A DNA stretch of 64,000 nt from an uncultured Sphingomonadaceae bacterium (GTDB lineage Bacteria > Pseudomonadota > Alphaproteobacteria > Sphingomonadales > Sphingomonadaceae): the NCBI GenBank assembly GCA_947493215.1, contig CANLQE010000001.1, positions 806,001 to 870,000 of the forward strand. The letters run 5' to 3'. Position numbers and translations under genes: made by a program. Position 1 is the stretch's first letter; every line of letters begins with the position of its first letter. The notes beneath the pieces were generated by a model. That model saw nothing but the letters and a program-made list of their open reading frames with translations. It was not told where the DNA came from and did no database searches. Below, one piece after another: positions 34,087-43,063 of the stretch.

Positions 34087-35763
34087 TTAGCACTTCTTAT
34101 CGTTTTCTTTCTTGCGGAAAATATTGCCCAGACCACAGCCGACTTTCTTCGTGACCTTGCCGGTATTTTCCAGGTGGTGTTTGGCTCGATCGCCCATGAC
34201 CTTCGCAGTCGCTGCGACAGGCTTGTCACTGGTCAGGGCCGCTCCGTAAGCTGCGCGCCGTTCCCTGCCACTTTGCAGGTCCATGCCGGTGGCATTTTCG
34301 ACTTTCGCACGATTTTTATCGCCATAGGCTTGCAGATTTTCCTGCATCTTTCCTGGTGTGGTGAATGTTTCACCAATCTTGCGGAAATTCTCTCGGTGAT
34401 GCGCTGCACGTGCCTTTGCGACGTCACCTAAGGTTACATTCTTGTCGAAAATCGCGGATCCATATTGGAACGTGGTGGAGACCGGATCCTGAATATCGGC
34501 TCCGGTGACGGCTTCAATGCCTTCGGTCGCGGCGATTTCAGCCACTACTACGGCCGCTCCTACGCCTGTGCCCGCCAGCGCTGCACGACCCGCCTTGCCC
34601 AGTTTTCCGGCGGTCGCGCCGGCTTTGGCCATTTTGGCAAGCTTAGCAGCGTCTGCAGCGGTGGATGCGGCTTTTATTCCGCCCGCACCGCGCGCTACCT
34701 GAGCCGCGCGACCGGCTTTGTTCAGTTTGGAAACATCGCCCGCCTTGTTTATCCGCTGCATCAGCTGGGCTTCGCTGGTGGCTCCGCCGATTCCGCGGGC
34801 TGCCTGCGCGGCTGTGCCTTTCCCGATAAGCAGTCCGGTTCCCTTGGGACCGGCCTTTTGCAAGATGCCTCCTCTCAGGGCGCCTTCTGTCAATTTCGCT
34901 GCGGCTCTGCCGCTGCCAGCGACTTTTCCGGCCGAGCCAACCATTTTTGCCGTTTTGCCGATGGATCCGCTTGCCTTGTAAGCGATACCGCCAACCACGA
35001 CCGTACCAATACCCAGCTTGGCCCCGTCTGAAAGACCGCCTTCATCGGCACTGTCATTGCTGCTGGTAGCCAATTCGGCCTGCGCGGCTACGCCCGAGGG
35101 CAAAAGACCGCAGTTACCACACCTCTCCACAAAAGGCTCTGTGATGCCCGGTTCCAATGCTGGTTGAGCTTCAATTCTGGGATGCCCGATAACGCCGGTT
35201 TGTGGTGGCCCCAGCGCATGTGATGGCGGTCCGAGACGACCACTATATTGGGCAGGCACCTGGCTTTCCTGTATCGCAGCAATGAAATGCTGGGGATAGA
35301 ATAGCTCGACCGGGTCAAGATGGTAGGTGACCGGAACCAGAGATGCGACCGTCGCTGTGATCGAACCGTCTTCCTCAACCACCATATTGGCCTTCGCCAT
35401 CAGGGGGAGGTCGTCCGCCACATAAACATTGGGTGCTTGCTGTTTGAAATTGCGCAGCACAACCATTTCAGGCTGAATTTCAAAGACAAAGGCGTGGATC
35501 CAGCTTTCAAGTGCGTAAGCACGTCCGGCCTCGACTATAATATGTTTGCCCAGTTCGCGAATTTGCCAGACGCCATCAATCGCCATGGGCTCTGTGACCG
35601 CTACCTGTTCTGCCTTTGGCAGCAATCCGGGAATCTGTGCCTGCGCTGTCTGATGTGGCAGCGGTGCGATGACCGCACCGGCTGCGGCCAGCGTCAGTAA
35701 GGCGCCTGAAATTTTCAAACCGATTTTCTTACCCCGAATGGCGTTGTTTCCCTTTTTCATCAT
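34087..35763 (-). CDS. Exported Ala/Gly/Lys-rich hypothetical protein
   Basis: About 558 residues from the ATG at 35763 (AGGAAGAG just upstream; the track start at 35856 adds 31 residues). A signal peptide, KKIGLKISGALLTLAAAGAV, ends near QTAQAQ. Residues about 50-170 are an ordered domain (DGVWQIRELGKHIIVEAGRAY) of no family known to me, followed by Pro-rich text and a CGNCG pair. The rest is a long Ala/Gly/Lys/Arg-rich tract with a hydrophobic TVVVGGIAYKASG and TGVGAAVVVAEIAA, and a basic tail with three Cys. It could be a surface or toxin-like effector body, but I see no catalytic motif. It sits downstream of the response regulator, 168 bases away. Confidence 0.7.
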   Translation of the reverse strand: MMKKGNNAIRGKKIGLKISGALLTLAAAGAVIAPLPHQTAQAQIPGLLPKAEQVAVTEPMAIDGVWQIRELGKHIIVEAGRAYALESWIHAFVFEIQPEMVVLRNFKQQAPNVYVADDLPLMAKANMVVEEDGSITATVASLVPVTYHLDPVELFYPQHFIAAIQESQVPAQYSGRLGPPSHALGPPQTGVIGHPRIEAQPALEPGITEPFVERCGNCGLLPSGVAAQAELATSSNDSADEGGLSDGAKLGIGTVVVGGIAYKASGSIGKTAKMVGSAGKVAGSGRAAAKLTEGALRGGILQKAGPKGTGLLIGKGTAAQAARGIGGATSEAQLMQRINKAGDVSKLNKAGRAAQVARGAGGIKAASTAADAAKLAKMAKAGATAGKLGKAGRAALAGTGVGAAVVVAEIAATEGIEAVTGADIQDPVSTTFQYGSAIFDKNVTLGDVAKARAAHHRENFRKIGETFTTPGKMQENLQAYGDKNRAKVENATGMDLQSGRERRAAYGAALTSDKPVAATAKVMGDRAKHHLENTGKVTKKVGCGLGNIFRKKENDKKC

Positions 35764-35930
35764 CTCTTCCTTTTCATCGGAGACCAATATGGTCCCACTC
35801 CCTGTCATCTTGGGTAGCAAGGAAGGATGTGATGCTGAATGAGGTGAATCCCCCATTTCAAAATCGGGGTCCCAGCAGCTATTTGCCGGTCATGGTAACA
35901 ATTTTTTCCGACACTATATCTTTAACGGGA

Positions 35931-36578
35931 TCAGACTTCCGCCGCGGGATCGATCAATCCTTCGCGCAAGGAATAAGCGATAAGCTGGGCGACCGAATGG
36001 ACATCCAGTTTCTGCATGAGATTGGTGCGATGACGATCCACGGTCTTGGCGCTGATACCAAGATGGCCGGAAATTTCCTTGTTGGATTGTCCGGCCACGA
36101 TCAGGTTCAATATTTGTCTTTCCCGGTCGGTCAGGGCGCTCCGCTGGGGTGCATTGTCCATAATACTGGTGAAAAATGGCGAAATATATCGGACGCCCTG
36201 AAGGATCATCGGGACATGCTGGTAAAGACCCTGATTGTCCTCGGCTTTGGAAAACAGGCCATCAACGCCGGCCTCGACAAGTTCGCTGACTTTTCCCATC
36301 GCAGATATGCCGGTGAACACGATGATCCGGGTATCAGGCGACCAGCGCCGCGTTTCGACGAGCACTTCAACACCACCTGCCATTGGCATCGAAACATCAA
36401 GAACAAGCATATCAGGCCTATGTTGTTTGACTGCAGCGATGGCATCCAGACCATTACCGGCTTCTGCAACCACGCCGATAATATGCCCGTCAACAAGCGT
36501 CTCGTTTTCCAGAGCGGCTTTCAATCCCGAACGGACGATCGCATGGTCGTCGGCAATAACGGCGGTAAAGTGGCTCAT
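35931..36578 (-). CDS. NarL/FixJ-family response regulator
   Basis: A 215-residue two-component regulator. The receiver domain has the acidic pair D10-D11 (VIADDH), phosphoacceptor D61 in LVLDVSMP, and the conserved Thr in VFTG. The C-terminal LuxR-type helix-turn-helix is LTDRERQILNLIVAGQSNKE, then ISGHLGISAKTVDRHRTNLMQKL. It is divergent from the histidine kinase gene with a 70-base gap, so the two are very likely partners. Its target is not evident; the exported protein downstream is a candidate. Confidence 0.92.
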   Translation of the reverse strand: MSHFTAVIADDHAIVRSGLKAALENETLVDGHIIGVVAEAGNGLDAIAAVKQHRPDMLVLDVSMPMAGGVEVLVETRRWSPDTRIIVFTGISAMGKVSELVEAGVDGLFSKAEDNQGLYQHVPMILQGVRYISPFFTSIMDNAPQRSALTDRERQILNLIVAGQSNKEISGHLGISAKTVDRHRTNLMQKLDVHSVAQLIAYSLREGLIDPAAEV

Positions 36579-36648
36579 TTCAAATTTCTACTCTGCTTGC
36601 CTTGGGGCATTTTCCTGTTCTACAACATGGCACAAATGATTGTAACCT

Positions 36649-38658
36649 ATGACATTTCCTAGCTTAAGCAAGAAATCAGTCCAAGCGGCTTTCCGCTTCA
36701 TGGGCTTCATGGTCATTCTCATCATGATAGCGAGTATGAGTCTGAGGCCGGCAACGGCGGCATCCGTTGTCACATTGGCACCCGGTGAAAATCAGACGGG
36801 TTTGGCAGGCCATATGGCTTATGGTCTGGGCGAAAATCGGACGCCCGCGCAAATGGTTTCGGAATATGAAGCGGGCAGATTTGAAGCCCGCGTATCGACA
36901 ACTGAAGAGGAATTCATTGCCTATTCCGATCTTTGGTCAGCTGTCACGTTAAAGAACGGCTCAAAACCCGATGGACGGCTGGCAGACCAGTGGATTGTAA
37001 CTTTCGACGCATTTGCGGTGCGGGATGCCGATATCGTGCTGGTCCGGCAGTCCGGTGATGTTGACAGATTATTGTCTTTCTCTTCGGCCGAACCCTATGA
37101 TCCGACAATATTCAGCGGCACCCAGCTCAAGTCAAAACCGCTGATATTGCGGCCTGGAGAATCGGCCATCCTGATGGTGCGAACGTCCAAACTCATGGCA
37201 GCTTCGCCCAGCCTTGCGATCAGGGACGAAGCTGATCTTGTCGAACATGAGCTGCGCACGGCAGCGCTCAACGCGGCGTTCTACACGCTCGCCATATTCG
37301 GACTGATCGTAATGCTTGGGGTCAATATTTCGCTGAAAAGTTACGTCGGGGTCCGATATGCCTTGCTTTTCTGGTTGTTGCTCGCAGCCCTATCCTTTGA
37401 TGACAATATTCCTCTACGGTTTTTGTATCCGGGTCATCCGGAGTGGAATGCCTATATCGGCTTTCTGATCAGCTATGCGTGCATCATGTTCGGATTTTAT
37501 GTGGCCGGATCCTCGATGGTCACCCGCAAGGGCAGCCACCGCTGGTCCAAACATGTCCAATGGCTGGCTGTGGTCCCTGTCGTGACCTTGGTAATTATTC
37601 CGTTTATTCCTCGCGTTACCAGCTACAAGATCCAGCTCGTCTGGACTGGCATCATGTGCCTTGCGCATTTCCTGCCGCTCTACTGGTGGGAGAAATCGTC
37701 CAATCGCAGATTGTTGGAGATGTGGGCTGGACTGTGCATTATTTTCATCGCGTTTGTAATCTACGCCACGTTAATGTTCAGCGGTTATCTGGAAAACCAG
37801 ATCGTCCTGCGCAATTTTGCCAAAACGACATTCATAGTGATCGGGACATTGGTCATGTTGGGTCTGACCTACGGCATAATCTCGCTAAGAAGAGAACATG
37901 ACCGGGCTCAGGCGGAAAAAATCCGCGTCCTCAAACAGGACGCGCAGACAAGTCAGCGTCTATTGGAGGCCGAGAAAAATTATTCGCGTGCCCGGGATCA
38001 GGCTGCGCTAAGGCAAAGGCAGCTTGCAACCGCCTCTCACGATATAAGGCAGCCAATCAGTGGCCTTCGCATGAGCCTGGATGCCGCTTCGGCCAAATTG
38101 GGAGACGGAGAGAAAGCCAATATTCGCGAAGCATTGGATTATCTCGAAACACTTTCGGGGGATTATCTGGTGGAAAGCCGACCGTCGCCCGCTAAGCCCG
38201 AGACGGCTGATGAGCCTTATTCCCTGTCGATGATTTTCGAGACCGTGGGGCAAATGTTTCGCGAAGAAGCAATTTCGAAAGGGCTTCAGCTTCGTATCGT
38301 TGAGAGCAGCGTAAAATCTACGATTCCGCCCTTAGTGTTGATGCGGATCCTCAGCAACCTTGCCTCCAACGCCATCAAATATACGGAAGAAGGGAAGATT
38401 TTGATCGGTGCCCGACGTCGTTCGAATGGATTCACGATTGTCGTTCTCGATACTGGCCTGGGTATGTCCGATGATGAGATTATCCATTTTCAGACAGCAT
38501 ATGAAAAAAGCGATAAATCAAAAGGAGAAGGGTTGGGGCTCGCAATCTGCCAAGATCTGGCGAAGCAAAATAACCTGCATATGGACGTTAGTTCCAAACC
38601 TGGTAGAGGGACATGCATACGCATTTCCGCCACTACGAACTCGATTGAAACCGATTAG
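36649..38658 (+). CDS. Membrane sensor histidine kinase, 7TM-DISM type
   Basis: A 669-residue kinase. A signal sequence (FMVILIMIASMSL) is followed by a periplasmic domain of about 180 residues, then seven hydrophobic helices (roughly residues 205-420), the 7TMR-DISM layout. A coiled coil (EKIRVLKQDAQTSQRLLEAEKN) leads into the DHp domain with phospho-acceptor H464 in ASHDIRQPISGLR. The ATPase domain has the N box SNLASNAIKYT, DTGLGMSDDE and GEGLGLAI. It faces the NarL-type regulator across a 70-base shared promoter region. HxxRQP rather than HELRTP places it in the HPK group that often pairs with LuxR-type regulators. The ligand is unknown. Confidence 0.92.
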   Translation: MTFPSLSKKSVQAAFRFMGFMVILIMIASMSLRPATAASVVTLAPGENQTGLAGHMAYGLGENRTPAQMVSEYEAGRFEARVSTTEEEFIAYSDLWSAVTLKNGSKPDGRLADQWIVTFDAFAVRDADIVLVRQSGDVDRLLSFSSAEPYDPTIFSGTQLKSKPLILRPGESAILMVRTSKLMAASPSLAIRDEADLVEHELRTAALNAAFYTLAIFGLIVMLGVNISLKSYVGVRYALLFWLLLAALSFDDNIPLRFLYPGHPEWNAYIGFLISYACIMFGFYVAGSSMVTRKGSHRWSKHVQWLAVVPVVTLVIIPFIPRVTSYKIQLVWTGIMCLAHFLPLYWWEKSSNRRLLEMWAGLCIIFIAFVIYATLMFSGYLENQIVLRNFAKTTFIVIGTLVMLGLTYGIISLRREHDRAQAEKIRVLKQDAQTSQRLLEAEKNYSRARDQAALRQRQLATASHDIRQPISGLRMSLDAASAKLGDGEKANIREALDYLETLSGDYLVESRPSPAKPETADEPYSLSMIFETVGQMFREEAISKGLQLRIVESSVKSTIPPLVLMRILSNLASNAIKYTEEGKILIGARRRSNGFTIVVLDTGLGMSDDEIIHFQTAYEKSDKSKGEGLGLAICQDLAKQNNLHMDVSSKPGRGTCIRISATTNSIETD

Positions 38659-38966
38659 CTGTAATATTGTATTGAACGGCCGGTCATGGTGCGCCCTAAT
38701 GTCCGCTTTCGGGATGAAGCAGAAATCCGGTGACTGAATATCAGTTGCCGAACCAAAGAGCGACCCAAAGAAGGTTTTCCATTCCTCATTTACAGCTGTT
38801 CACAGCTAATATTCTCCGGCCCGGCCTTACTATAAGCGATGATTGGTCAAGAAAAGCAATCTGTCCCTTAGGCCGTAGTGAATCGAGTCGGAAGGCGGAT
38901 CGCGCTTATCTAGCACTTAGAGTCCTCGCTCTTCCAGCGCCTGAGGTCCAACAAAACACTTCTCAA
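38659..38966. other. Intergenic region between the kinase and the TylF-like gene
   Basis: About 308 bases between two converging genes. It contains a decayed copy of the REP-like palindrome near 38698-38730 (AATGTCCGCTTTCGGGATGAAGCAG). The short ORFs listed here have no ribosome site or recognisable content. Confidence 0.6.
38698..38730. repeat. REP-like palindrome, decayed copy 3
   Basis: The left arm AATGTCCGCTTT is intact, but the right arm has drifted to GAAGCAGAAATCCGG and no longer pairs well. Confidence 0.55.
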
Positions 38967-39716
38967 TCACCCCATATACCGCAAAACCGGATTGGCGCCG
39001 TCCTCGAATAAATATGCTGGGTTTCGCGAGAGAAACTCCTCCACCGCTGTTCGGCAACCGCCATAATCGTGGAAATCGTCTATCACAATCACACCGCCGG
39101 GGCTCATTTTGGCCGCGGCACCTTTTAGGCAATAGGCGACAGGGTCATACCAGTCGCAATCCAGATGGACAAAAGCCAAACGGTCGATTTTCACGGCAGG
39201 CCAAGTGTTTTCGAAAAGACCTTTGTAAAGGAAAACGCCATTTTCGCCAACTGTCAGACCATGACGAGAAAAGCTGTTTTTTACATCCGCCAGAAGATCA
39301 TCGCGATACCCGTAATATTGCTCCTTCCCAATTCCGCGAGAGGCACCGGATTTGATTGTTTCGTAGCGGGATTTTGATTTGTGGTCGTCTTTTTCCGAAG
39401 TGGGTTCCGGGATCATGTCAAAAACATCGAGGCCGTGAAATTGCCGGGCTTTGGATTTGCTCGTTTTGACGTGATGGGCAATAAGAATGGAGGAGCCGCC
39501 AAGGGCCACGCCAAATTCGGCAAAATCTCCATCGACATTGCGGACCGATTCCAATGCCTCTTCTATCCTCTGCAGTTTGGCAGGAGAGAGATAAGTCAGA
39601 CCCTCTTTCCGCACTGTACGGGCAAGCTTGGATAGACCGCGATTCGACAGGTGGCTGCGTAGGCGTCGCGCCAACGGACGGATCGGATTGGACAGCAATT
39701 GGTGGGGCTGGACCAT
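38967..39716 (-). CDS. TylF/MycF-like class I methyltransferase
   Basis: A 249-residue SAM-dependent methyltransferase. The glycine-rich SAM site is DFAEFGVALGGSSILIAH, the second strand acidic motif is FHGLDVFDMIP, and the metal/substrate region FVHLDCDWYDPVAYCL followed by GGVIVIDDFHDYGGCRTAV is typical of the TylF/MycF sugar O-methyltransferase group. Members methylate sugars in glycans, glycolipids or antibiotics. Here the neighbours suggest modification of a surface glycan; the substrate is inferred, not shown. It is divergent from the alpha/beta hydrolase. Confidence 0.85.
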   Translation of the reverse strand: MVQPHQLLSNPIRPLARRLRSHLSNRGLSKLARTVRKEGLTYLSPAKLQRIEEALESVRNVDGDFAEFGVALGGSSILIAHHVKTSKSKARQFHGLDVFDMIPEPTSEKDDHKSKSRYETIKSGASRGIGKEQYYGYRDDLLADVKNSFSRHGLTVGENGVFLYKGLFENTWPAVKIDRLAFVHLDCDWYDPVAYCLKGAAAKMSPGGVIVIDDFHDYGGCRTAVEEFLSRNPAYLFEDGANPVLRYMG

Positions 39717-39934
39717 GCTTTACCAGTAAGCGAAAACCCACGAGAATCCGAGACTCTTTGAGTCTGATAGAAGGTCTCACAGCTGAAAAAATACACGTTT
39801 TTGGGGTGAAACGGTCTGGCGAGGCTGTCATAGGCCGATTATCGGCGCGCCATTGCCAGCGCGGGATCTGCTGGCTAAGGCCGATTAACGCAAAACCCCG
39901 CCGAGAAAAGGTGGCAAATGAAAGAGCTTATGGA

Positions 39935-40819
39935 ATGAAATGGCTTGTGACTCTTGGTATTTTGGCAGTGGCGCTCGCTGGCTTTGCCTATTGGTTCTTC
40001 TCGCAACCTGGTCCGCAACAGCTGGACATGGTCAATAATGTCATACCCGGTGATAGCAATGCCAAGATGTTGGTCAGCGGTCAGGTCTATGATGAAGAGC
40101 TGGGGCTGGGTCTCAATATCTGGACGCCTACCGAAGCATCAGACGAACCTTTGCCAGTCGTTGTGTTCATCTATGGCGGCGGATGGCGCGATGGATCGAA
40201 GGATCAATATGCCTTTGTCGGCCGCGCGCTTGCCAGTCGCGGTTATATGGTGGTGCTGGCGGACTACCGGCTCTATCCCGACGTCAAATTTCCCGGCTTT
40301 CTCGAAGATAGTGCGAAGGCCGTTGCGTGGGTCCATGATAATATCGCGCCTTTGGGCGGAGATCCCGACCGCATATTCCTGTCCGGGCAGTCGGCGGGCG
40401 CATATAATGTCATGATGCTGGCGCTGGATCAGCAATGGCTGGGGCGGCATGGCAAGACCACCGATCTGATCAAAGGGGTTGCGGCGTTGGCCGGACCCTA
40501 TGATTTTTATCCGTTCACGTCTGAAACGACGAAGAACAGCTTTGGTTCTTATGACCAGCCTGAAATGACCCAACCCGTCAACTTTGCACGCGCCGATGCG
40601 CCGCCATTGTGGCTCTCGACCGGTGTGGATGACACGCAGGTGAAGCCGCGTAACAGCCGGACATTGCATGACAAGATTCTCGATCTTGGCGGTGACGCGG
40701 AATATACCGAATATCCTGATATGGATCATATCGAAATCATGATGGCGATCTCCAAGCCCTTTCGGAACAAGGGCCCGGTTCTGGAAGACATGATTGTCTT
40801 TTTCGAAAGCCGTCAATGA
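39935..40819 (+). CDS. Membrane-anchored alpha/beta hydrolase
   Basis: A 294-residue esterase-like enzyme. The track start at 39554 runs antisense through the methyltransferase; the ATG at 39935 gives MKWLVTLGILAVALAGFAYW, a signal-anchor. The fold markers are VFIYGGGWRDGSKD (oxyanion HGGG-like motif as YGGGW), nucleophile Ser in LSGQSAGAYN, Asp in STGVDDTQV and His in DMDHIEIM. It resembles the BD-FAE/carboxylesterase group that deacylates esterified sugars, consistent with work on an envelope glycan, though this is inference. It overlaps the following nucleotidyltransferase by four bases (ATGA). Confidence 0.86.
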   Translation: MKWLVTLGILAVALAGFAYWFFSQPGPQQLDMVNNVIPGDSNAKMLVSGQVYDEELGLGLNIWTPTEASDEPLPVVVFIYGGGWRDGSKDQYAFVGRALASRGYMVVLADYRLYPDVKFPGFLEDSAKAVAWVHDNIAPLGGDPDRIFLSGQSAGAYNVMMLALDQQWLGRHGKTTDLIKGVAALAGPYDFYPFTSETTKNSFGSYDQPEMTQPVNFARADAPPLWLSTGVDDTQVKPRNSRTLHDKILDLGGDAEYTEYPDMDHIEIMMAISKPFRNKGPVLEDMIVFFESRQ

Positions 40820-41607
40820 GCGCTGCTAAAACAACGGCAATCGTTTTGGCGGGCAGTCGTCCTGGCGGTGACCCGATGGCGGAGAGCCATGGCATAAAGA
40901 TGAAAGCCCTGATCCCGGTCGCGGGCAAAGCCATGCTGGCCCATGTGGCAGATTCCTTATTGAACCATAAGGCCATCGGCAATGTGCATGTTCTGGCGCA
41001 AGATTTCGCGCCCTTTTGGGAGCATTCGGATACCAGCGCGTTAGAGACTAATGATCGTGTGATCGCGGATGTGAGTGCTGCCACCATTGCGGTGTCTGTG
41101 GATGCCGTTTTGGATCAGGATGATGCGCGCTTTCCGATGCTGATAACCACGGCTGATAATGTCTTGCTCAACGCGCCGATGATCGATGGTTTTCTGGCCG
41201 CAGCCGAATCCTCAGACATTGCCATTGCGGTGGTCGAGAAGGATGTGTTGTTGAACCGCTATCCTGACTCACAGCGGACATGGCTAAAATTGCGCGGCGG
41301 CCACTATAGTGGAGCTAATCTCTTCTATTTCGGTTCCTCACAAGCGCGGCAAATATTGCGCTATTGGGCTGAGGTGGAGCAAGACCGCAAAAAGGGCTGG
41401 AAGATTTTGACGATTTTCGGGCCTTGGCTCTTGTTACTGGCGGTTACCCGATTGCTTACCGTTGATCAGCTGGCCGCGCGGGTGGGCAAAAAGCTGGGCC
41501 TCACTATCAATATTGTCCGCATGGCGCAGGCGGAGGCCTGTATAGATGTCGACAAAGACATCGATTTGATAATGGTCGAACAGATACTCGCCGAACGCGC
41601 CGCCTAG
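40816..41607 (+). CDS. MobA-like NTP transferase
   Basis: A 263-residue protein with a nucleotidyltransferase N-terminus: TAIVLAGSRPGGDPMAESHG is a variant of the LAGGxGxR nucleotide loop, KMKALIPVAGKAML supplies the Lys, and TTADNVLLNAPMI is the metal-binding Asp region. The nucleotide loop has lost the usual second Gly, so activity may be altered. It is coupled to the hydrolase gene by an ATGA overlap. Together with the second nucleotidyltransferase at 43064 and the CDP-alcohol transferase it forms a plausible activation pathway for a phospho-sugar or phospho-alcohol. Confidence 0.75.
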   Translation: MSAAKTTAIVLAGSRPGGDPMAESHGIKMKALIPVAGKAMLAHVADSLLNHKAIGNVHVLAQDFAPFWEHSDTSALETNDRVIADVSAATIAVSVDAVLDQDDARFPMLITTADNVLLNAPMIDGFLAAAESSDIAIAVVEKDVLLNRYPDSQRTWLKLRGGHYSGANLFYFGSSQARQILRYWAEVEQDRKKGWKILTIFGPWLLLLAVTRLLTVDQLAARVGKKLGLTINIVRMAQAEACIDVDKDIDLIMVEQILAERAA

Positions 41608-41612
41608 CAGCT

Positions 41613-42944
41613 CTACCCTTTGGCTAAGTTACGACGCGCGGCGATGCCAAAGAGGAAGAGACGGACTATCGCAGCGACCACCATCGCCCCTGCCGCACCG
41701 ATAGCGCCATAATAGTGCAGGCCCAATAGCAACATCGCGATGAACAGGGCGGCGATACCCGCTTGCAATATTAGGGCCGTGCGAGCGCCACTGCCTGACA
41801 AGAGCGTGGGTTCATATATCGCCCCGGCAAGATCGATCGACGCTGCTGCGGCCAGCAGGATTAGCAGCGGGTAGGCCGGTAAGAACTCCGGTCCCGACAT
41901 ATAAAACAAAGCGGGTTTACCGATGACGAGCACAATTAATATGACGGTTCCGCCGGTGATGAACAACATGCGGCTGGCTTTGCGGAACAGGGCGTTCATC
42001 GCTTCTGCGCCTTGGTGCGCGCGCACTAGGTTAACCTCGGCAAAGATCGCGCGCGACAGCAGGACCGATATTTTTGTCATCGCAACGCTTAACTGACTGG
42101 CTAGGCGGTAGAGGCCAGCGGCTGTAGGGCCGACGAAATACCCGACGATCAGCAGCCCAATATTCTGGGACAAGCCCGCAAAAGTGGATCCCAGATTGGA
42201 GATCAGCAGAAATTCCCCAATCCCGACATTCTCACGCACCGTCTGTTTCGCGCGGCCCAGATTTCGTGGCCGCATAATGTCGCGGCTTTGCCATGCGGCC
42301 AGCAGCCAGTAACCGACAGCATGGATAACCTCTGAAAGGGCCCAGACGATCAGGAAATTAATCAGCGTGGGATTGGTTAGCCACACGAACAGCGTACCGA
42401 TCAACCGGACGATCGGAATAATCGCCTCGGCATAAGCGGCGAGGTCAAAGCGGTTTTCGACCCGCAATATGCCGGTGGGTGTTGACTTGATCGAGAGCAG
42501 CATGACCAGCGCAAAGGTCAAAGCACTCTGGGCTAAGTCCTGATCCCAGCCGAAAAACGGGGCGAGCCAGCCGACCGCAAAATAGGCAAGAGCGCATCCG
42601 GCCAGCGCGCCAGCAATATCGAGCAAGGTGCACAGACCGACGAGCCGGCCAAAGCGCATCCGGTTTTCCGCCCCCTTAATATGGCGCGCGCCAAAACGGA
42701 TGACGACTTGCCATGTCTGAAAGGTAACGATCAGGGCGATAGCCTGGGCAGTGCCGGTGATGAGGGCAAATTGACCAAAGCCCGCAACGCCGAGCGTTCG
42801 GGTCAGTATCGCGAGATAAAACAGGCTGAGAACGCCGCCAAAACCTTTGCCGCCAAGCAACCATCCGGTATTGGCGATGATCCGGCTGATCCCGCTGTTC
42901 TCGCCGCTCGGCTCTTCCGGTTTAATCACCGCCTCCTTAGCCAT
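41613..42944 (-). CDS. MOP-family polysaccharide flippase (Wzx-like)
   Basis: A 443-residue inner-membrane protein with about twelve hydrophobic helices, the MOP/Wzx layout. Markers are NTGWLLGGKGFGGVLSLFYL, LTRTLGVAGFGQFALIT and a central VGPTAAGLYRLASQLS. The track start at 42950 is a TTG; I use the ATG at 42944. It should flip an undecaprenyl-linked glycan across the membrane. It converges tail to tail with the first nucleotidyltransferase, five bases apart, and its presence is the main reason to see this cluster as surface-glycan related. Confidence 0.86.
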   Translation of the reverse strand: MAKEAVIKPEEPSGENSGISRIIANTGWLLGGKGFGGVLSLFYLAILTRTLGVAGFGQFALITGTAQAIALIVTFQTWQVVIRFGARHIKGAENRMRFGRLVGLCTLLDIAGALAGCALAYFAVGWLAPFFGWDQDLAQSALTFALVMLLSIKSTPTGILRVENRFDLAAYAEAIIPIVRLIGTLFVWLTNPTLINFLIVWALSEVIHAVGYWLLAAWQSRDIMRPRNLGRAKQTVRENVGIGEFLLISNLGSTFAGLSQNIGLLIVGYFVGPTAAGLYRLASQLSVAMTKISVLLSRAIFAEVNLVRAHQGAEAMNALFRKASRMLFITGGTVILIVLVIGKPALFYMSGPEFLPAYPLLILLAAAASIDLAGAIYEPTLLSGSGARTALILQAGIAALFIAMLLLGLHYYGAIGAAGAMVVAAIVRLFLFGIAARRNLAKG

Positions 42945-43063
42945 GATCAACCACGCATCCCAAGACGCATCTGTAACCCGTCGTTACAGGATTGAGCTTT
43001 GATGGCCATCGTTCTAAGTGTCTCCCCATATCATTCCTATCCCGATAAAGGCCCGTTGCCAAC

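Noticed and set aside
39554-39934. Upstream extension of the alpha/beta hydrolase ORF
   Set aside because: This part is antisense to the methyltransferase; the signal-anchor begins at 39935.
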